A stretch of DNA of 64,000 bases, taken from Polynucleobacter sp. 78F-HAINBA. Lineage in GTDB: Bacteria; Pseudomonadota; Gammaproteobacteria; Burkholderiales; Burkholderiaceae. Under the pieces are notes generated by a model. That model saw nothing but the letters and a program-made list of their open reading frames with translations. It had not been told where the DNA came from and made no database searches. The first letter of the stretch is position 1; every line of letters begins with the position of its first letter. Shown here one piece after another: positions 45,733 through 55,879 of this stretch. The translations under genes and the position numbers were made by a program. Where the stretch lies: assembly GCF_018882325.1 (NCBI RefSeq), contig NZ_JACVOQ010000001.1:124001-188000 (forward strand), in the 5' to 3' direction.

Positions 45733-48700
45733 TTAAGCCTGAACTGAATTGGCATTTTCAGTGTCAAGCCAATCTATGTTTCGCATCTTCCGAACCGTTA
45801 CAAACTCATCTCGGTTGGTTCCAATGGTTCCGTAGTAGTTAAATCCATAACTTAGCTGTGCGTAACCACCAATCATGTGCGTAGGCTTAAGAACAATTCG
45901 AGTTACTGAGTTATGAATACCGCCACGCATACCTGTAATTTCAGATCCAGGAGTATTAATAATTTTTTCCTGTGCGTGGTACATCATGACCATTCCTGGA
46001 TTTACCCTTTGGCTCACGACAGCTCTCGCTGCGATTGCTCCATTGGCGTTATATAGCTCAACCCAATCGTTATCCACAATGCCAGCTTTAACCGCATCAT
46101 CTTCACTCAACCAAACGACTGGTCCACCGCGATTCAGAGTCAGCATCATCAAGTTATCGCTATAGGTGGAATGAATGCCCCACTTTTGATGCGGCGTAAT
46201 GAAGTTCAAAACAATTTCTTTATTTCCATTAGGCTTAATGCCCTTGACCTCAATAATGGTCTTTAAATCTACCGGCGGTCTATAAGAAACAAATCCTTCG
46301 CCAAATGCCCGCATCCACTTGTGATCCTGATAGAACTGTTGACGGCCAGTCAATGTTCTCCAAGGAATGTACTCATGAACGTTTGTATAACAAGCGTTAT
46401 AAGAAACTTTTTCACTCTCCAGTCCAGACCAAGTTGGCGAACTGATGATCTTTCTTGGCTGCGCCTGAATATCACGGAAACGAATCTTCTCATCCTCGCG
46501 ATGCAAAGCTAAATGCGCATGCTCAAGGCCCGTGATTTTGGATAATGCATCCCAAGCCTTGACTGCTACATGACCATTTGTCTCAGGAGCAAGCATTAAT
46601 ACAACCTCAGCAGCATCAATATCCGTTGAGATTTTTGCCATCCCCTTCATCTCGCCATGCTCAACACGACCATTGAGCTCCCGCAACTGCTCCACTTCAA
46701 CCTTGGTATCCCAAGCAATACCCTTCCCGCCGTTTCCAACCTTGTCCATGAGCGGACCTAAGGCCGTAAAGCGGTTATAAGTATTTGGATAGTCACGCTC
46801 TACTACGGCAATTTGAGGCGCAGTTTTTCCGGGTATGAGATCGCACTCACCTTTCTTCCATTCCTGCACATCAAATGCCTGAGCTAATTCAGCGGGCGTG
46901 TCGTGCATTAAGGGAGTCATCACAATCTCTTTTTCAACACCCAGATGACCTACGCACACCTCTGAAAACTTTTTCGCAAATCCTTTATAGATATCCCAAT
47001 CACTACGAGCCTCCCAAGCGGGATCAACGGCTGTAGATAACGGATGGATAAATGGATGCATGTCGCTAGTATTAAGGTCATTCTTCTCATACCAAGTAGC
47101 AGTAGGTAGAACAATGTCGGAATACAAACAGGTAGTACTCATCCGAAAATCTAAGGTCACTAATAAATCAAGCTTGCCTTCAGGCGCCTTATCATGCCAC
47201 TCGACTTCAGAAGGTCTTGCCTCATCAGCTCCAAGATCCTTGCCCTGAACACCGTGACTTGTTCCCAGTAGGTGTTTTAAAAAATACTCGTGCCCTTTTC
47301 CTGAGGATCCTAAAATATTAGATCTCCATACGAACATATTTCGCGGCCAATTGCTTGGATGATCTGGGTCCTCGCAACTCATTTGTAATGTTCCAGACTT
47401 CAAGCCATCAACAACATATTTCTTAGGATCTTTACCTGCAGCAAGAGCCTCTTTTACAACCTCAAGGGGATTTGTCTTTAACTGGGGAGCTGATGGCAAC
47501 CAACCCATCCGCTCTGCACGGACGTTAAAGTCAATCATGCTGCCCGTGTACTCCTCTTTATTTGCTAGGGGCGATAACACCTCCTCCATACCAAGTTTTT
47601 CATAGCGCCATTGATCGGTATGCGCATAAAAGAAACTGGTAGAGTTTTGCTGACGCGGTGGACGAATCCAATCCAGTGCAAAAGCCAGGGGGGTCCAACC
47701 AGTTTGTGGGCGCAATTTTTCTTGACCTACATAGTGAGCCCAGCCACCACCGCTCTGGCCGATACAGCCACACATCATTAACATATTGATGATGCCGCGG
47801 TAATTCATATCACAGTGATACCAATGATTCATCGCAGCGCCAATAATGACCATTGACTTGCCTTTAGTCTTTTCTGCATTTTCTGCAAATTGACGAGCCA
47901 CTGCGATTACTTGCTCACGCTTTACTCCGGTAATAGATTCTTGCCATGCTGGAGTATAGGGAACATTGTCATCATAAGATTTGGCGCATTCACCACCTAA
48001 TCCACGGTCAATTCCATAATTACCTGCCAATAAGTCAAAAACTGTTGCTACAAATACTTCTTTTTCAACGCCATTCTCAGTAAGAATAATTTTCTTAGCA
48101 GGTATATTCTGAACAAGAACATCACTTTGCTTATTTGCATCAAAATATGGTGTATCAATACCACCAAAGTATGGGAATCCAACGGGGACAACATCATGTA
48201 TTGACTGATCCTCCATTAGTGATAACTTCAATTTCACATCATTACCGTAATTAGCTTCTTTTGATTCTAGATTCCATTTACCCTGGTCTTTACGTCCTTC
48301 CGGACCCCATCTAAATCCAATGGACCCATTCGGTACTACCGGCTTGCCAGCTGTATCGAATGCAACCGTTTTCCAGTCGGCGCCATTAGTCTGGCCAAGC
48401 TTGCCATCAAAATCGCTTGAACGCGCATAGCGTCCAGGAACCAATACTTTTCTGCCGTCATCCAATACTTTTTCTTCCAGCATCACCAGATTTGGCATAT
48501 CTGTATAGCGACGTACGTAATCATCAAAATACTCAGTGCGCTTATTGAAATAAAACTCTTTCAGAATGACATGCCCCATGGCCATCGCAATCGCAGCATC
48601 TGTACCCTGCTTAGGGTGCATCCAAATGTCTGCTAATTTAGAAATTTCGGCATAGTCCGGAGTGATTGCCACCGTTTTAGCACCCTTATATCTCACCTCA

Positions 48701-49506
48701 GTAAAAAAGTGCGCATCGGGAGTACGTGTTTGAGGGACATTAGAGCCCCATGCAATGATGAAAGTAGAGTTATACCAATCAGCGGATTCCGGCACATCGG
48801 TTTGCTCACCCCATACCTGGGGGCTAGCTGGCGGCAAATCACAATACCAATCGTAAAAGCTCATGCATACGCCACCGATTAGACTTAAGTAACGCGATCC
48901 AGCTGCATAACTCACCATTGACATTGCTGGGATCGGAGAGAAGCCAATAATCCGATCGGGTCCATGCTTTTTAATCGTATAGACATTCGCTGCGGCAATG
49001 ATTTCATTTACCTCATCCCACGAACTGCGAACGAAACCACCCTTACCCCGTAACTCCATCCACTCTTTGCGCTTAGCAGTGTTTTCAACTAAATTTGCCC
49101 AAGCATCTACCGGAGATTTGGCGACCGACTTTGCTTCACGCCACTGCTTTAGCAGTCGGCCGCGGATCATTGGATACTTCACGCGATTGGCACTGTACAT
49201 GTACCAGCTGTAGCTCGCGCCGCGTGCACAACCCCGAGGCTCGTGATTAGGCAGGTCAGGTCTAGTGCGCGGGTAATCAGTTTGCTGAGTTTCCCAAGTA
49301 ACAATGCCGCCTTTGACATAAATTTTCCAAGAACATGATCCCGTGCAATTGGTACCATGCGTTGAACGTACGATCTTATCGTGCTGCCAGCGCGAACGAT
49401 AAGCGTCTTCCCACGTGCGGTCTTCTCCGACCGTCACACCATGGCCATCTGAAAACTCTTCTTTATCTGCAGATAAAAACTTGAGGCGATCTAAAAAGTG
49501 ACTCAT
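45733..49506 (-). CDS. narG: respiratory nitrate reductase alpha subunit
   Basis: NarG holds the molybdopterin active site and the FS0 cluster. The 1257-residue protein has H50, C54, C58 and C93 for FS0, one residue after the E. coli positions. YDWYCDLPPASPQVWGEQTD near residue 223 includes the Mo-ligand Asp. The N-terminus has no functional Tat signal, fitting a cytoplasm-facing membrane enzyme. It is the largest gene of the island. Confidence 0.98.
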   Translation of the reverse strand: MSHFLDRLKFLSADKEEFSDGHGVTVGEDRTWEDAYRSRWQHDKIVRSTHGTNCTGSCSWKIYVKGGIVTWETQQTDYPRTRPDLPNHEPRGCARGASYSWYMYSANRVKYPMIRGRLLKQWREAKSVAKSPVDAWANLVENTAKRKEWMELRGKGGFVRSSWDEVNEIIAAANVYTIKKHGPDRIIGFSPIPAMSMVSYAAGSRYLSLIGGVCMSFYDWYCDLPPASPQVWGEQTDVPESADWYNSTFIIAWGSNVPQTRTPDAHFFTEVRYKGAKTVAITPDYAEISKLADIWMHPKQGTDAAIAMAMGHVILKEFYFNKRTEYFDDYVRRYTDMPNLVMLEEKVLDDGRKVLVPGRYARSSDFDGKLGQTNGADWKTVAFDTAGKPVVPNGSIGFRWGPEGRKDQGKWNLESKEANYGNDVKLKLSLMEDQSIHDVVPVGFPYFGGIDTPYFDANKQSDVLVQNIPAKKIILTENGVEKEVFVATVFDLLAGNYGIDRGLGGECAKSYDDNVPYTPAWQESITGVKREQVIAVARQFAENAEKTKGKSMVIIGAAMNHWYHCDMNYRGIINMLMMCGCIGQSGGGWAHYVGQEKLRPQTGWTPLAFALDWIRPPRQQNSTSFFYAHTDQWRYEKLGMEEVLSPLANKEEYTGSMIDFNVRAERMGWLPSAPQLKTNPLEVVKEALAAGKDPKKYVVDGLKSGTLQMSCEDPDHPSNWPRNMFVWRSNILGSSGKGHEYFLKHLLGTSHGVQGKDLGADEARPSEVEWHDKAPEGKLDLLVTLDFRMSTTCLYSDIVLPTATWYEKNDLNTSDMHPFIHPLSTAVDPAWEARSDWDIYKGFAKKFSEVCVGHLGVEKEIVMTPLMHDTPAELAQAFDVQEWKKGECDLIPGKTAPQIAVVERDYPNTYNRFTALGPLMDKVGNGGKGIAWDTKVEVEQLRELNGRVEHGEMKGMAKISTDIDAAEVVLMLAPETNGHVAVKAWDALSKITGLEHAHLALHREDEKIRFRDIQAQPRKIISSPTWSGLESEKVSYNACYTNVHEYIPWRTLTGRQQFYQDHKWMRAFGEGFVSYRPPVDLKTIIEVKGIKPNGNKEIVLNFITPHQKWGIHSTYSDNLMMLTLNRGGPVVWLSEDDAVKAGIVDNDWVELYNANGAIAARAVVSQRVNPGMVMMYHAQEKIINTPGSEITGMRGGIHNSVTRIVLKPTHMIGGYAQLSYGFNYYGTIGTNRDEFVTVRKMRNIDWLDTENANSVQA

Positions 49507-49526
49507 ATCAATCCTTTAATATTTTC

Positions 49527-50909
49527 TTAGCAAGGCATTGGTGCGTTCTTACGGCTGTAATACCACCAGGTAATGAACGTACAGGTAACGTAAAAAACAA
49601 TGAACGAGTACAGGGCAGCTTCAGGACCGCCTGTAGCAGCAATAGAACTTCCATAACTCTTGGGAATGAAGAATCCTCCGTAAGCACCTACTGCAGAACT
49701 AAAACCGAGCACTGCTGCAGCTTCTTTATTGGCATCACGAATTGCTTGGTCCTTGTCGGCCTGAGTATTGCCAGCGGCACGTTGACGCTCTGTCAAGAAA
49801 ATGACTGGGATCATGCGGAAAGTTGATCCATTGCCAATTCCAGATGTTGCAAACAACACCATAAATGCAAACAAGAATCCGTAGAAGTCACCACCCGCGC
49901 CTTTGTGAGGCAGATAATTCAAGACTGCAAGTACACCAGCACCCATTGCAATGAAGTTCCAGAATGTAACTCTGGCGCCGCCTAGCTTATCTGCCAGCCA
50001 TCCACCTATAGGTCTTGCTAATGCACCAACCAATGGTCCAAGCCATGCATAACTAAGCGCGTTAACGCCAGGAAATTGGCCCTTAATCAGCAAAGGAAAG
50101 CCAGCTGAGTAGCCAATAAAAGAGCCGAAGGTACCCAAATACAACCAGCACATGAGCCAGTTATGTTTGCGCTTAAAAATCACTGCTTGATCAGCAAAAG
50201 AGGCTTTTGCCTCAGCCAAATCGTTCATACCAAACCAGGCAGCAATTGCCGATACCGCAATAAAAGGCACCCAAATGAAGCCAGCATTTTGCAGCCACAT
50301 TGGAACTTCTTTACCGGCTTTTAAAATTATTGTGGAGTCACCACCTAAACTACCAAATACGCCTGCTGTAATCACTAGCGGTACAACTAACTGAACAATA
50401 GATACCCCCAAATTACCTAGACCTGCATTAAGGCCTAATGCCGTGCCTTTTTGCGCTTTGGGGTAAAAGAAGCTGATATTAGCCATTGAGGAAGCAAAAT
50501 TTCCGCCACCCAACCCACATAACAAGGCTAGCAAGATGAAAAACTCATAAGGGGTTGCCGGATTCTGGACTGCAAATCCGATGCCAACAGCAGGAATTAA
50601 TAATGATGCCGTTGAAATTGCCGTCCAGCGTCTGCCTCCAAAGACTGGAACTGCAAAAGAATAAAAAATTCGCAGAGTAGCGCCACATAATGCAGGAAGG
50701 GATGCCAACCAAAAAAGTTGATTCGTCGAGAATTTAAATCCAACATTCGGCAAGTTCACCACTACTACTGACCACACCATCCAGACTGCAAATGCGAGGG
50801 TTAATGCCGGAATCGAGATCAATAAATTGCGCTTCGCGATCGGCTTTCCAGTAAATTCCCAAAACTGCTTATTCTCCGGCTCCCAGCGCGAAATTACGGT
50901 CGAGGACAT
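49527..50909 (-). CDS. narK2: nitrate/nitrite antiporter NarK2-like
   Basis: A 460-residue MFS protein of the NNP family with about 12 helices. GGGNFASSMANISFFYPKAQKG is the first nitrate signature-type region and FATSGIGNGSTFRMIPVIF the second. It lies second after narK1, the same order as narK1-narK2-narGHJI in Pseudomonas, so the antiporter role is inferred by position and type. Confidence 0.9.
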   Translation of the reverse strand: MSSTVISRWEPENKQFWEFTGKPIAKRNLLISIPALTLAFAVWMVWSVVVVNLPNVGFKFSTNQLFWLASLPALCGATLRIFYSFAVPVFGGRRWTAISTASLLIPAVGIGFAVQNPATPYEFFILLALLCGLGGGNFASSMANISFFYPKAQKGTALGLNAGLGNLGVSIVQLVVPLVITAGVFGSLGGDSTIILKAGKEVPMWLQNAGFIWVPFIAVSAIAAWFGMNDLAEAKASFADQAVIFKRKHNWLMCWLYLGTFGSFIGYSAGFPLLIKGQFPGVNALSYAWLGPLVGALARPIGGWLADKLGGARVTFWNFIAMGAGVLAVLNYLPHKGAGGDFYGFLFAFMVLFATSGIGNGSTFRMIPVIFLTERQRAAGNTQADKDQAIRDANKEAAAVLGFSSAVGAYGGFFIPKSYGSSIAATGGPEAALYSFIVFYVTCTFITWWYYSRKNAPMPC

Positions 50910-50933
50910 GATGTTTCCTTTTCTTTGCGATAT

Positions 50934-52196
50934 TTAAGAAAGCGATGGAATGGATTTAGCACCCATCACTTCAGATTTACGAACTTCAGTGAGATACATC
51001 CAGATAAGCGATACCCACACTACGCCGTACATCAGCATGAATGCACTTGAACGAATCCCTGTGATATCTAAAATGGCGCCAAACATAATCGGCAGAATGA
51101 ATCCGCCAAAACCACCGGCCAAACCAACAATTCCTGAAATGGTGCCGATATTTTCTGGGTAGTCGTCGCCGATATATTTGAAAACACTGGCCTTACCAAA
51201 CGCCCATGCAATGCCCAAGATGAACATGAGGCCAGTAAACAAATAAATATTTAGGCCAATGTGAAAAGTCTCAGGCCCATTAATCGTTTGGATAGTGAAA
51301 TCGGTTTGGGGGTAAGAGAGTAAAAAAAGGCAAATCCAACTTACCCACATTACCCACCAAGTGACCTGATGGGCACCATATTTGTCAGATAACCATCCAC
51401 CAATTGCTCTTAATACGCCACCAGGTAATGAGAAACATGCAGCAAGTAATGCGGCGGTCCGAATTTCCAGACCAAACTCACCGACGTAGTACTGCACCAT
51501 CCACAAACTGAGGCCAACATAACCACCAAAGACAATGCTGTAGTACTGGCAGTAGCGCAATACTTTCGGGTCTTTTAGGGCTTTTAATTGATCTTTAAAG
51601 GAAATATTGCTCGTTACCAAATGAGAAGGATCGCTAGCACTAAAAATCCAAAATAAGAGTGCTGCGCCCAACATAACGCCTGCATATACCTGCGGTACTA
51701 CAGCCCAACCAAATGCCACCACCAAGGCAGGCGCTATAAATTTGTTAACTGCGGCACCAGAGTTACCAGCACCATAGACGCCCATTGCAAAACCCTGACG
51801 ATTTTTTGGGAACCATCTTGCTACATAAGGAGTGCCGACAGAGAACGATCCGCCAGCCAAGCCTACGAATAGACCAATAACCAGAAAGTGCCAATATTGG
51901 CTGGCATAACTCATCATCCAGATAGGAATAACTGTAGAGAGCATCAGTAAAAACATCACAATGCGACCACCGAATCGATCGGTCCAGATTCCCAGGGGCA
52001 CACGTACAAGTGAACCAGTCAAAATAGGGGTAGCTGTTAAAAGACCAAATTGAGTTGCACTTAAGTCGAGTGATTTTTTAATCGGTATACCAATCACCCC
52101 GAACATCATCCACACCATAAAGCAAACGGTGAAGGCAAATGTGCTGACAATCAAAACTGAATATGCTTTAGCGCTAGTTTTGGCTATCGAACTCAT
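50934..52196 (-). CDS. narK1: nitrate transporter NarK1-like
   Basis: A 420-residue MFS protein, with about 12 helices. MVWMMFGVIGIPIKKSLDL opens the first helix, and GGSFSVGTPYVARWFPKNRQG is the family motif. The order narK1-narK2 suggests it is the proton-linked nitrate importer. AAGGGG just before the ATG is a good ribosome site. It is the first gene after narL and probably starts the nar transcript. Confidence 0.9.
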   Translation of the reverse strand: MSSIAKTSAKAYSVLIVSTFAFTVCFMVWMMFGVIGIPIKKSLDLSATQFGLLTATPILTGSLVRVPLGIWTDRFGGRIVMFLLMLSTVIPIWMMSYASQYWHFLVIGLFVGLAGGSFSVGTPYVARWFPKNRQGFAMGVYGAGNSGAAVNKFIAPALVVAFGWAVVPQVYAGVMLGAALLFWIFSASDPSHLVTSNISFKDQLKALKDPKVLRYCQYYSIVFGGYVGLSLWMVQYYVGEFGLEIRTAALLAACFSLPGGVLRAIGGWLSDKYGAHQVTWWVMWVSWICLFLLSYPQTDFTIQTINGPETFHIGLNIYLFTGLMFILGIAWAFGKASVFKYIGDDYPENIGTISGIVGLAGGFGGFILPIMFGAILDITGIRSSAFMLMYGVVWVSLIWMYLTEVRKSEVMGAKSIPSLS

Positions 52197-52281
52197 GAAT
52201 ACCCCTTAATGTCATGAGTTAATTATCAAAACTAACGGGGATTAAGAATATCCTCCAAAAGACTACTTTCAAAAAGCAGTC

Positions 52282-52310
52282 GAACTATAGGCAGCTGTGG
52301 CTTATAGTTC
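52282..52310 (-). terminator. hairpin between narL and narK1
   Basis: An 11-bp stem (GAACTATA with continued pairing through one G-U) closes a 7-base loop. On the minus strand it follows narL and a T-rich GCTTTTTG lies 7 bases beyond. It may end narXL transcription or act in the narK1 leader. Confidence 0.45.
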
Positions 52311-52324
52311 TTTAGGACTAGTAC

Positions 52325-53002
52325 TTACGAAATAATGCCTTCAGCATTGGCAAACACTGCCACCTGTACTCGAGAAGTCAAGTTGAGCTTTCTCAAAATA
52401 TGCTGTACGTGAATCTTGACAGTAGTTTCAGCTATGCCAAGCTGCCGAGCGATTTCTTTATTACTTGACCCAACGGCAATCAAGCGGACAGTATCGATCT
52501 CCCTGGGTGATAACGTAGCCGCCAAAGAAGTATTTGAGGGCTTATCTTCTTTTCTGGTATTGGTCTTAAAGGCACTAACTAGCTTATGAGTCAGCTCCTT
52601 GCTAATAACCGACTCACCTTCAAACGCCTTCCGAATGCCAAGTAGAAGCTCGTCTTTCTCGCTAGTTTTAAGCAAATACCCCTGGGCGCCATTTTGCAAA
52701 GCTTGCATTAAATCAGATTCATCTTCGCTCACTGTAAGCATGATGACAGTCGAATCAGGGGATGCATGAAAAATATCAGGGAGCGATTGAATGCCACTGG
52801 CGCCAGGCAAATGATTGTCAAGCAAGATTACATCCGGCTTTAGAGATTTACATAAGCGCAACGCCTCAATAGCGTCCCCAGCTTCGCCGACAACATCAAA
52901 GTCACTGGCCTGCGAAATTAAAGCGATCAAACCTCGCCTAAATAAGGTGTGATCGTCAACAACTAGAATCCGGATTTTTTCCAATTTTTTCCACACCTTC
53001 AA
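52325..53002 (-). CDS. narL: nitrate response regulator NarL
   Basis: A receiver domain with the phospho-acceptor Asp62 in VILLDNHLPG (numbered from TTG 53002) is joined to a LuxR-type HTH (LSPREIDTVRLIAVGSSNKEIA then TTVKIHVQHILRKLNL). There is no ATG at the start. TTG 53002, GTG 52996 and TTG 52984 are all possible. It follows narX by 22 bp and should control narK1K2GHJI. Confidence 0.92.
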   Translation of the reverse strand: MKVWKKLEKIRILVVDDHTLFRRGLIALISQASDFDVVGEAGDAIEALRLCKSLKPDVILLDNHLPGASGIQSLPDIFHASPDSTVIMLTVSEDESDLMQALQNGAQGYLLKTSEKDELLLGIRKAFEGESVISKELTHKLVSAFKTNTRKEDKPSNTSLAATLSPREIDTVRLIAVGSSNKEIARQLGIAETTVKIHVQHILRKLNLTSRVQVAVFANAEGIIS

Positions 53003-53024
53003 TATTGAGATAACAGAATATCAC

Positions 53025-54875
53025 CTACGTAGGTAAAGTTAACGATATGCAGGTTCCTGCCAATGCCTCCGAGCTCAACTCCAGCTTGGCTCCAATTTTA
53101 TTGGCACGTTCCTGCATGATACTCATCCCCACATGCGTGCTATCAACCGTATTTAGCTCTGTTGAAAAACCAATCCCATCATCAATTACTCTAAACGTCC
53201 ATTTTGGCGATTGCGCTACTTCGACTCTTACAATGCTCGCTTTCGAATGCTTTCTGATATTTGATAAGGCCTCTTGAATGACATGCATTACCTGAATCTG
53301 AACATCTGGCGCTAAAGGAAGTCCTTGCCCTTCAACAGATAGCTCAGTATGAATACCGGATTGGTGCTCGAATTTTTGTAAAGTCGTCTTTATCGCAGGT
53401 TCAATATCCTCGGTATTAGTACGCGTTCTAAAATGCAACAAAAGCTCGCGCACGTCACTATAACTTTCTCTCAAGCCTTCATCCAGCTCACCTAGGATAG
53501 TTTTGGCCTTTTCCGTAGCGGGCTCTACGATCTCATCTCTGAGCATTCCAACCTGTAATTTTAAAAACGCTAGTGACTGCGCAATTGAATCATGCAACTC
53601 TCTTGCTAATAAACTGCGCTCCTCAGAAATTGCCGCCTCTTTCTCCAAAGCTTTAATTCTCAAAGCCTCCATTGCCCCAGCCAAATGATGCGCCAAGGTC
53701 CCTAGCAAGGCCCTCTGATCTGAATCTATCGACTGCTCCTTAGTATAAAAAATATCAATTTCGCCAAGTAAATCTTGCTGAAATAGGATCGGAACCGAAA
53801 TAAGGGCGTTATAACCTGCCTTTACGCAATGCCGATCCGTCTCTATCTTTGGATCAAATGTAATTACCTGAATTTCTGCATTACCACTAGACTGTCCACA
53901 GTAACAGTCTCCAGCAACCAAACATTGCTCTTCCTCGGCAATGGATGAGGGTAAATTTGCGCCAGATAATAAAAAATATCTCTTATTTGCCTGATCTGTC
54001 CAACGTATCGCGATGGCAGAAGCGTCCGTTATAGACAAAATTCGCTTTGAAAATCCTTGAGCCAATCTTTCCAGATTATCTTCTGTTGAAACGAATGAAC
54101 TCAAATCATATAGCGCTTGCAAACGATTTTGTCGCTCTTGTAAATGGAATGTCTTTTCCCGGACCTTTGCCTCTAACCCGCTATATAAGTCACTAATAGT
54201 TTCAGTCATTGAATTAAAGCCGATTGCCAAATCACCAAATTCATCTTTTGCCTCGATTTGAACTCGTGTATTTAATTTTCCGGATCTCACACCATCAAAA
54301 CCAATGCGCAGCTTCTCTACTGGATCTAAAATAACGGAATACCCCACATACATGATGACTAATGTGGCAAAAAGAGAGATAGCCAACATAGCAAACTGGA
54401 ATAGATGGAGCATATTTGTCCAGTAATCAACCTCGACTTCTATTGACCCGACAAACCGATCAATATTCGCAACAAAATTATCAATGCGCGATACAGAAAT
54501 ACTGGTAGCCTTCCTCGTCTGTAGATCATCTTTGATGCTGCTCCATTGACCAGAAATATTTAGAAACAATTGTTTATTTAATTGATTCCAAGGCACAAAT
54601 AGCGGCCGAGCTGGATCTCCATATTTAAGGGTAATGATGCTGTTGTCAAACTTAGTTATTAGCTTAGTTGTTGCCGCAGCATCACCCTCATTTACCAGAA
54701 GGGCTAACTGATAAGTTTGCATTCTCATGCGGCCAGCCTCATTGATTGCTGCCGCGCCACCCTCAAGCTTCCAAGTAACCCATAAAGTAAAGCTAATAGA
54801 AATCATCGCCAACACCAAAAGTGTCGTGCCAATGATCATTAGTTTCTTTTTTAAGGTAAATTCGGTATTCTTCAT
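53025..54875 (-). CDS. narX: nitrate sensor histidine kinase NarX
   Basis: A 616-residue membrane kinase. Two helices (about 12-32 and 160-180) flank a periplasmic domain that begins with AAAINEAGRMRMQTYQLALL (41-60), the P-box that senses nitrate. HAMP follows, then a central module with cysteines (CLVAGDCYCGQ), and the HisKA_3 region with the phospho-His near residue 428 in LARELHDSIAQSLAF. The start is 17 bp from the divergent SLAC1-type gene. Confidence 0.95.
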   Translation of the reverse strand: MKNTEFTLKKKLMIIGTTLLVLAMISISFTLWVTWKLEGGAAAINEAGRMRMQTYQLALLVNEGDAAATTKLITKFDNSIITLKYGDPARPLFVPWNQLNKQLFLNISGQWSSIKDDLQTRKATSISVSRIDNFVANIDRFVGSIEVEVDYWTNMLHLFQFAMLAISLFATLVIMYVGYSVILDPVEKLRIGFDGVRSGKLNTRVQIEAKDEFGDLAIGFNSMTETISDLYSGLEAKVREKTFHLQERQNRLQALYDLSSFVSTEDNLERLAQGFSKRILSITDASAIAIRWTDQANKRYFLLSGANLPSSIAEEEQCLVAGDCYCGQSSGNAEIQVITFDPKIETDRHCVKAGYNALISVPILFQQDLLGEIDIFYTKEQSIDSDQRALLGTLAHHLAGAMEALRIKALEKEAAISEERSLLARELHDSIAQSLAFLKLQVGMLRDEIVEPATEKAKTILGELDEGLRESYSDVRELLLHFRTRTNTEDIEPAIKTTLQKFEHQSGIHTELSVEGQGLPLAPDVQIQVMHVIQEALSNIRKHSKASIVRVEVAQSPKWTFRVIDDGIGFSTELNTVDSTHVGMSIMQERANKIGAKLELSSEALAGTCISLTLPT

Positions 54876-54892
54876 TCCACAACATATAAATA

Positions 54893-55858
54893 ATGATACA
54901 AAGAGACAAAGAGCCCAATTGGCTTCATCGCCTACACCCAGGACTATTTGGCATGTCCCTAAGCTTACTTAGCCTCTCCTTCGCATGGAGTAAATACTCT
55001 CACGTCACTTCAATTTCAACTTTTTGGATTGAACGTTTTTTTCTTGTACTCGGCATCTTCATTCTATGCTTTCTAACAATACTCTGGAGTATTAAGGCGA
55101 TTTTTTATCCTCAAGCGATTAGGGAGAAGTTCTTAAACCCGGTTTTAGGCCCAATGATGGCTTATTTTCCTATTAGCACAATGCTTGCTATCGCTCTACT
55201 ATTCCCCAGATTTCCGGAATACTCTACGTTTGCTTATACGTTAACTGCTATCGCGCTCATTATTCAAGTCACCATTGCTTGGCGAGTGGTTCATATGCTC
55301 TCAATGGGTAATATGCCCACTGACCAAGTAACACCAGCGCTGTATCTACCCATTGTTCCTGGCGGCTTAGTTGGAGGCGCTGCGTTAGCTGCAATTGGAT
55401 TGCCTGGATTTGGATATCTTGTATGGGGAATGGGTCTTGGAGGTTGGGCGTTATTAGAAATGCGCATTTTGCATCGCTTGTTTGCAGGCCCTCTGCCACC
55501 GCAATTTCGCCCAACCATTGGAATTGAAATGGGTCCAGCAGCAGTTAGCACCATCACCGCCATTACGATTTGGCCAAACCTTCCAGTTGATGCCATCTTG
55601 GTAGGTTTGGGTATTGCATCAGGTCCTATTTTTGCAGTACTCACGAGATGGCGGTCTTGGACGGCGGTCCCCTTTTCATTTGGATTTTGGTCATTTGCAT
55701 TCCCTGCTGCTGCAACCACCTCTTGCGTCATTGAGGCGGTTATACGAGGAGGCTGGCCCCATCAAGCTGCGACGATTGCAATTGCTATTTCTACTGCGCT
55801 TGTTCTATTTTTGCTAGCCCGAACAATAATCTTGTTGATTCAACAAAAACTATATTGA
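54893..55858 (+). CDS. SLAC1/TehA-type anion channel or transporter
   Basis: A 321-residue membrane protein with about ten hydrophobic helices in the TehA/SLAC1 fold family. PGLFGMSLSLLSLSFAW and the PALYLPIVPGGLVGGAAL and GMGLGGWALLEM blocks are typical. Relatives conduct nitrate or chloride in plants and were once named tellurite resistance in bacteria. It is divergent from narX and convergent with nrdJ, so nitrate or nitrite as the ion is an inference from place. Confidence 0.8.
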   Translation: MIQRDKEPNWLHRLHPGLFGMSLSLLSLSFAWSKYSHVTSISTFWIERFFLVLGIFILCFLTILWSIKAIFYPQAIREKFLNPVLGPMMAYFPISTMLAIALLFPRFPEYSTFAYTLTAIALIIQVTIAWRVVHMLSMGNMPTDQVTPALYLPIVPGGLVGGAALAAIGLPGFGYLVWGMGLGGWALLEMRILHRLFAGPLPPQFRPTIGIEMGPAAVSTITAITIWPNLPVDAILVGLGIASGPIFAVLTRWRSWTAVPFSFGFWSFAFPAAATTSCVIEAVIRGGWPHQAATIAIAISTALVLFLLARTIILLIQQKLY

Positions 55859-55879
55859 ACTCACTGCATCCACAGATGA

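Noticed and set aside
52200-52206. TACCCCT, a match to the NarL heptamer, before narK1
   Set aside because: On the coding strand it is AGGGGTA, the ribosome binding site. A single copy at that place is not a convincing NarL site.
52216-52229. Possible FNR box before narK1
   Set aside because: Only one half (TTGAT on the minus strand) fits; the other half does not match.
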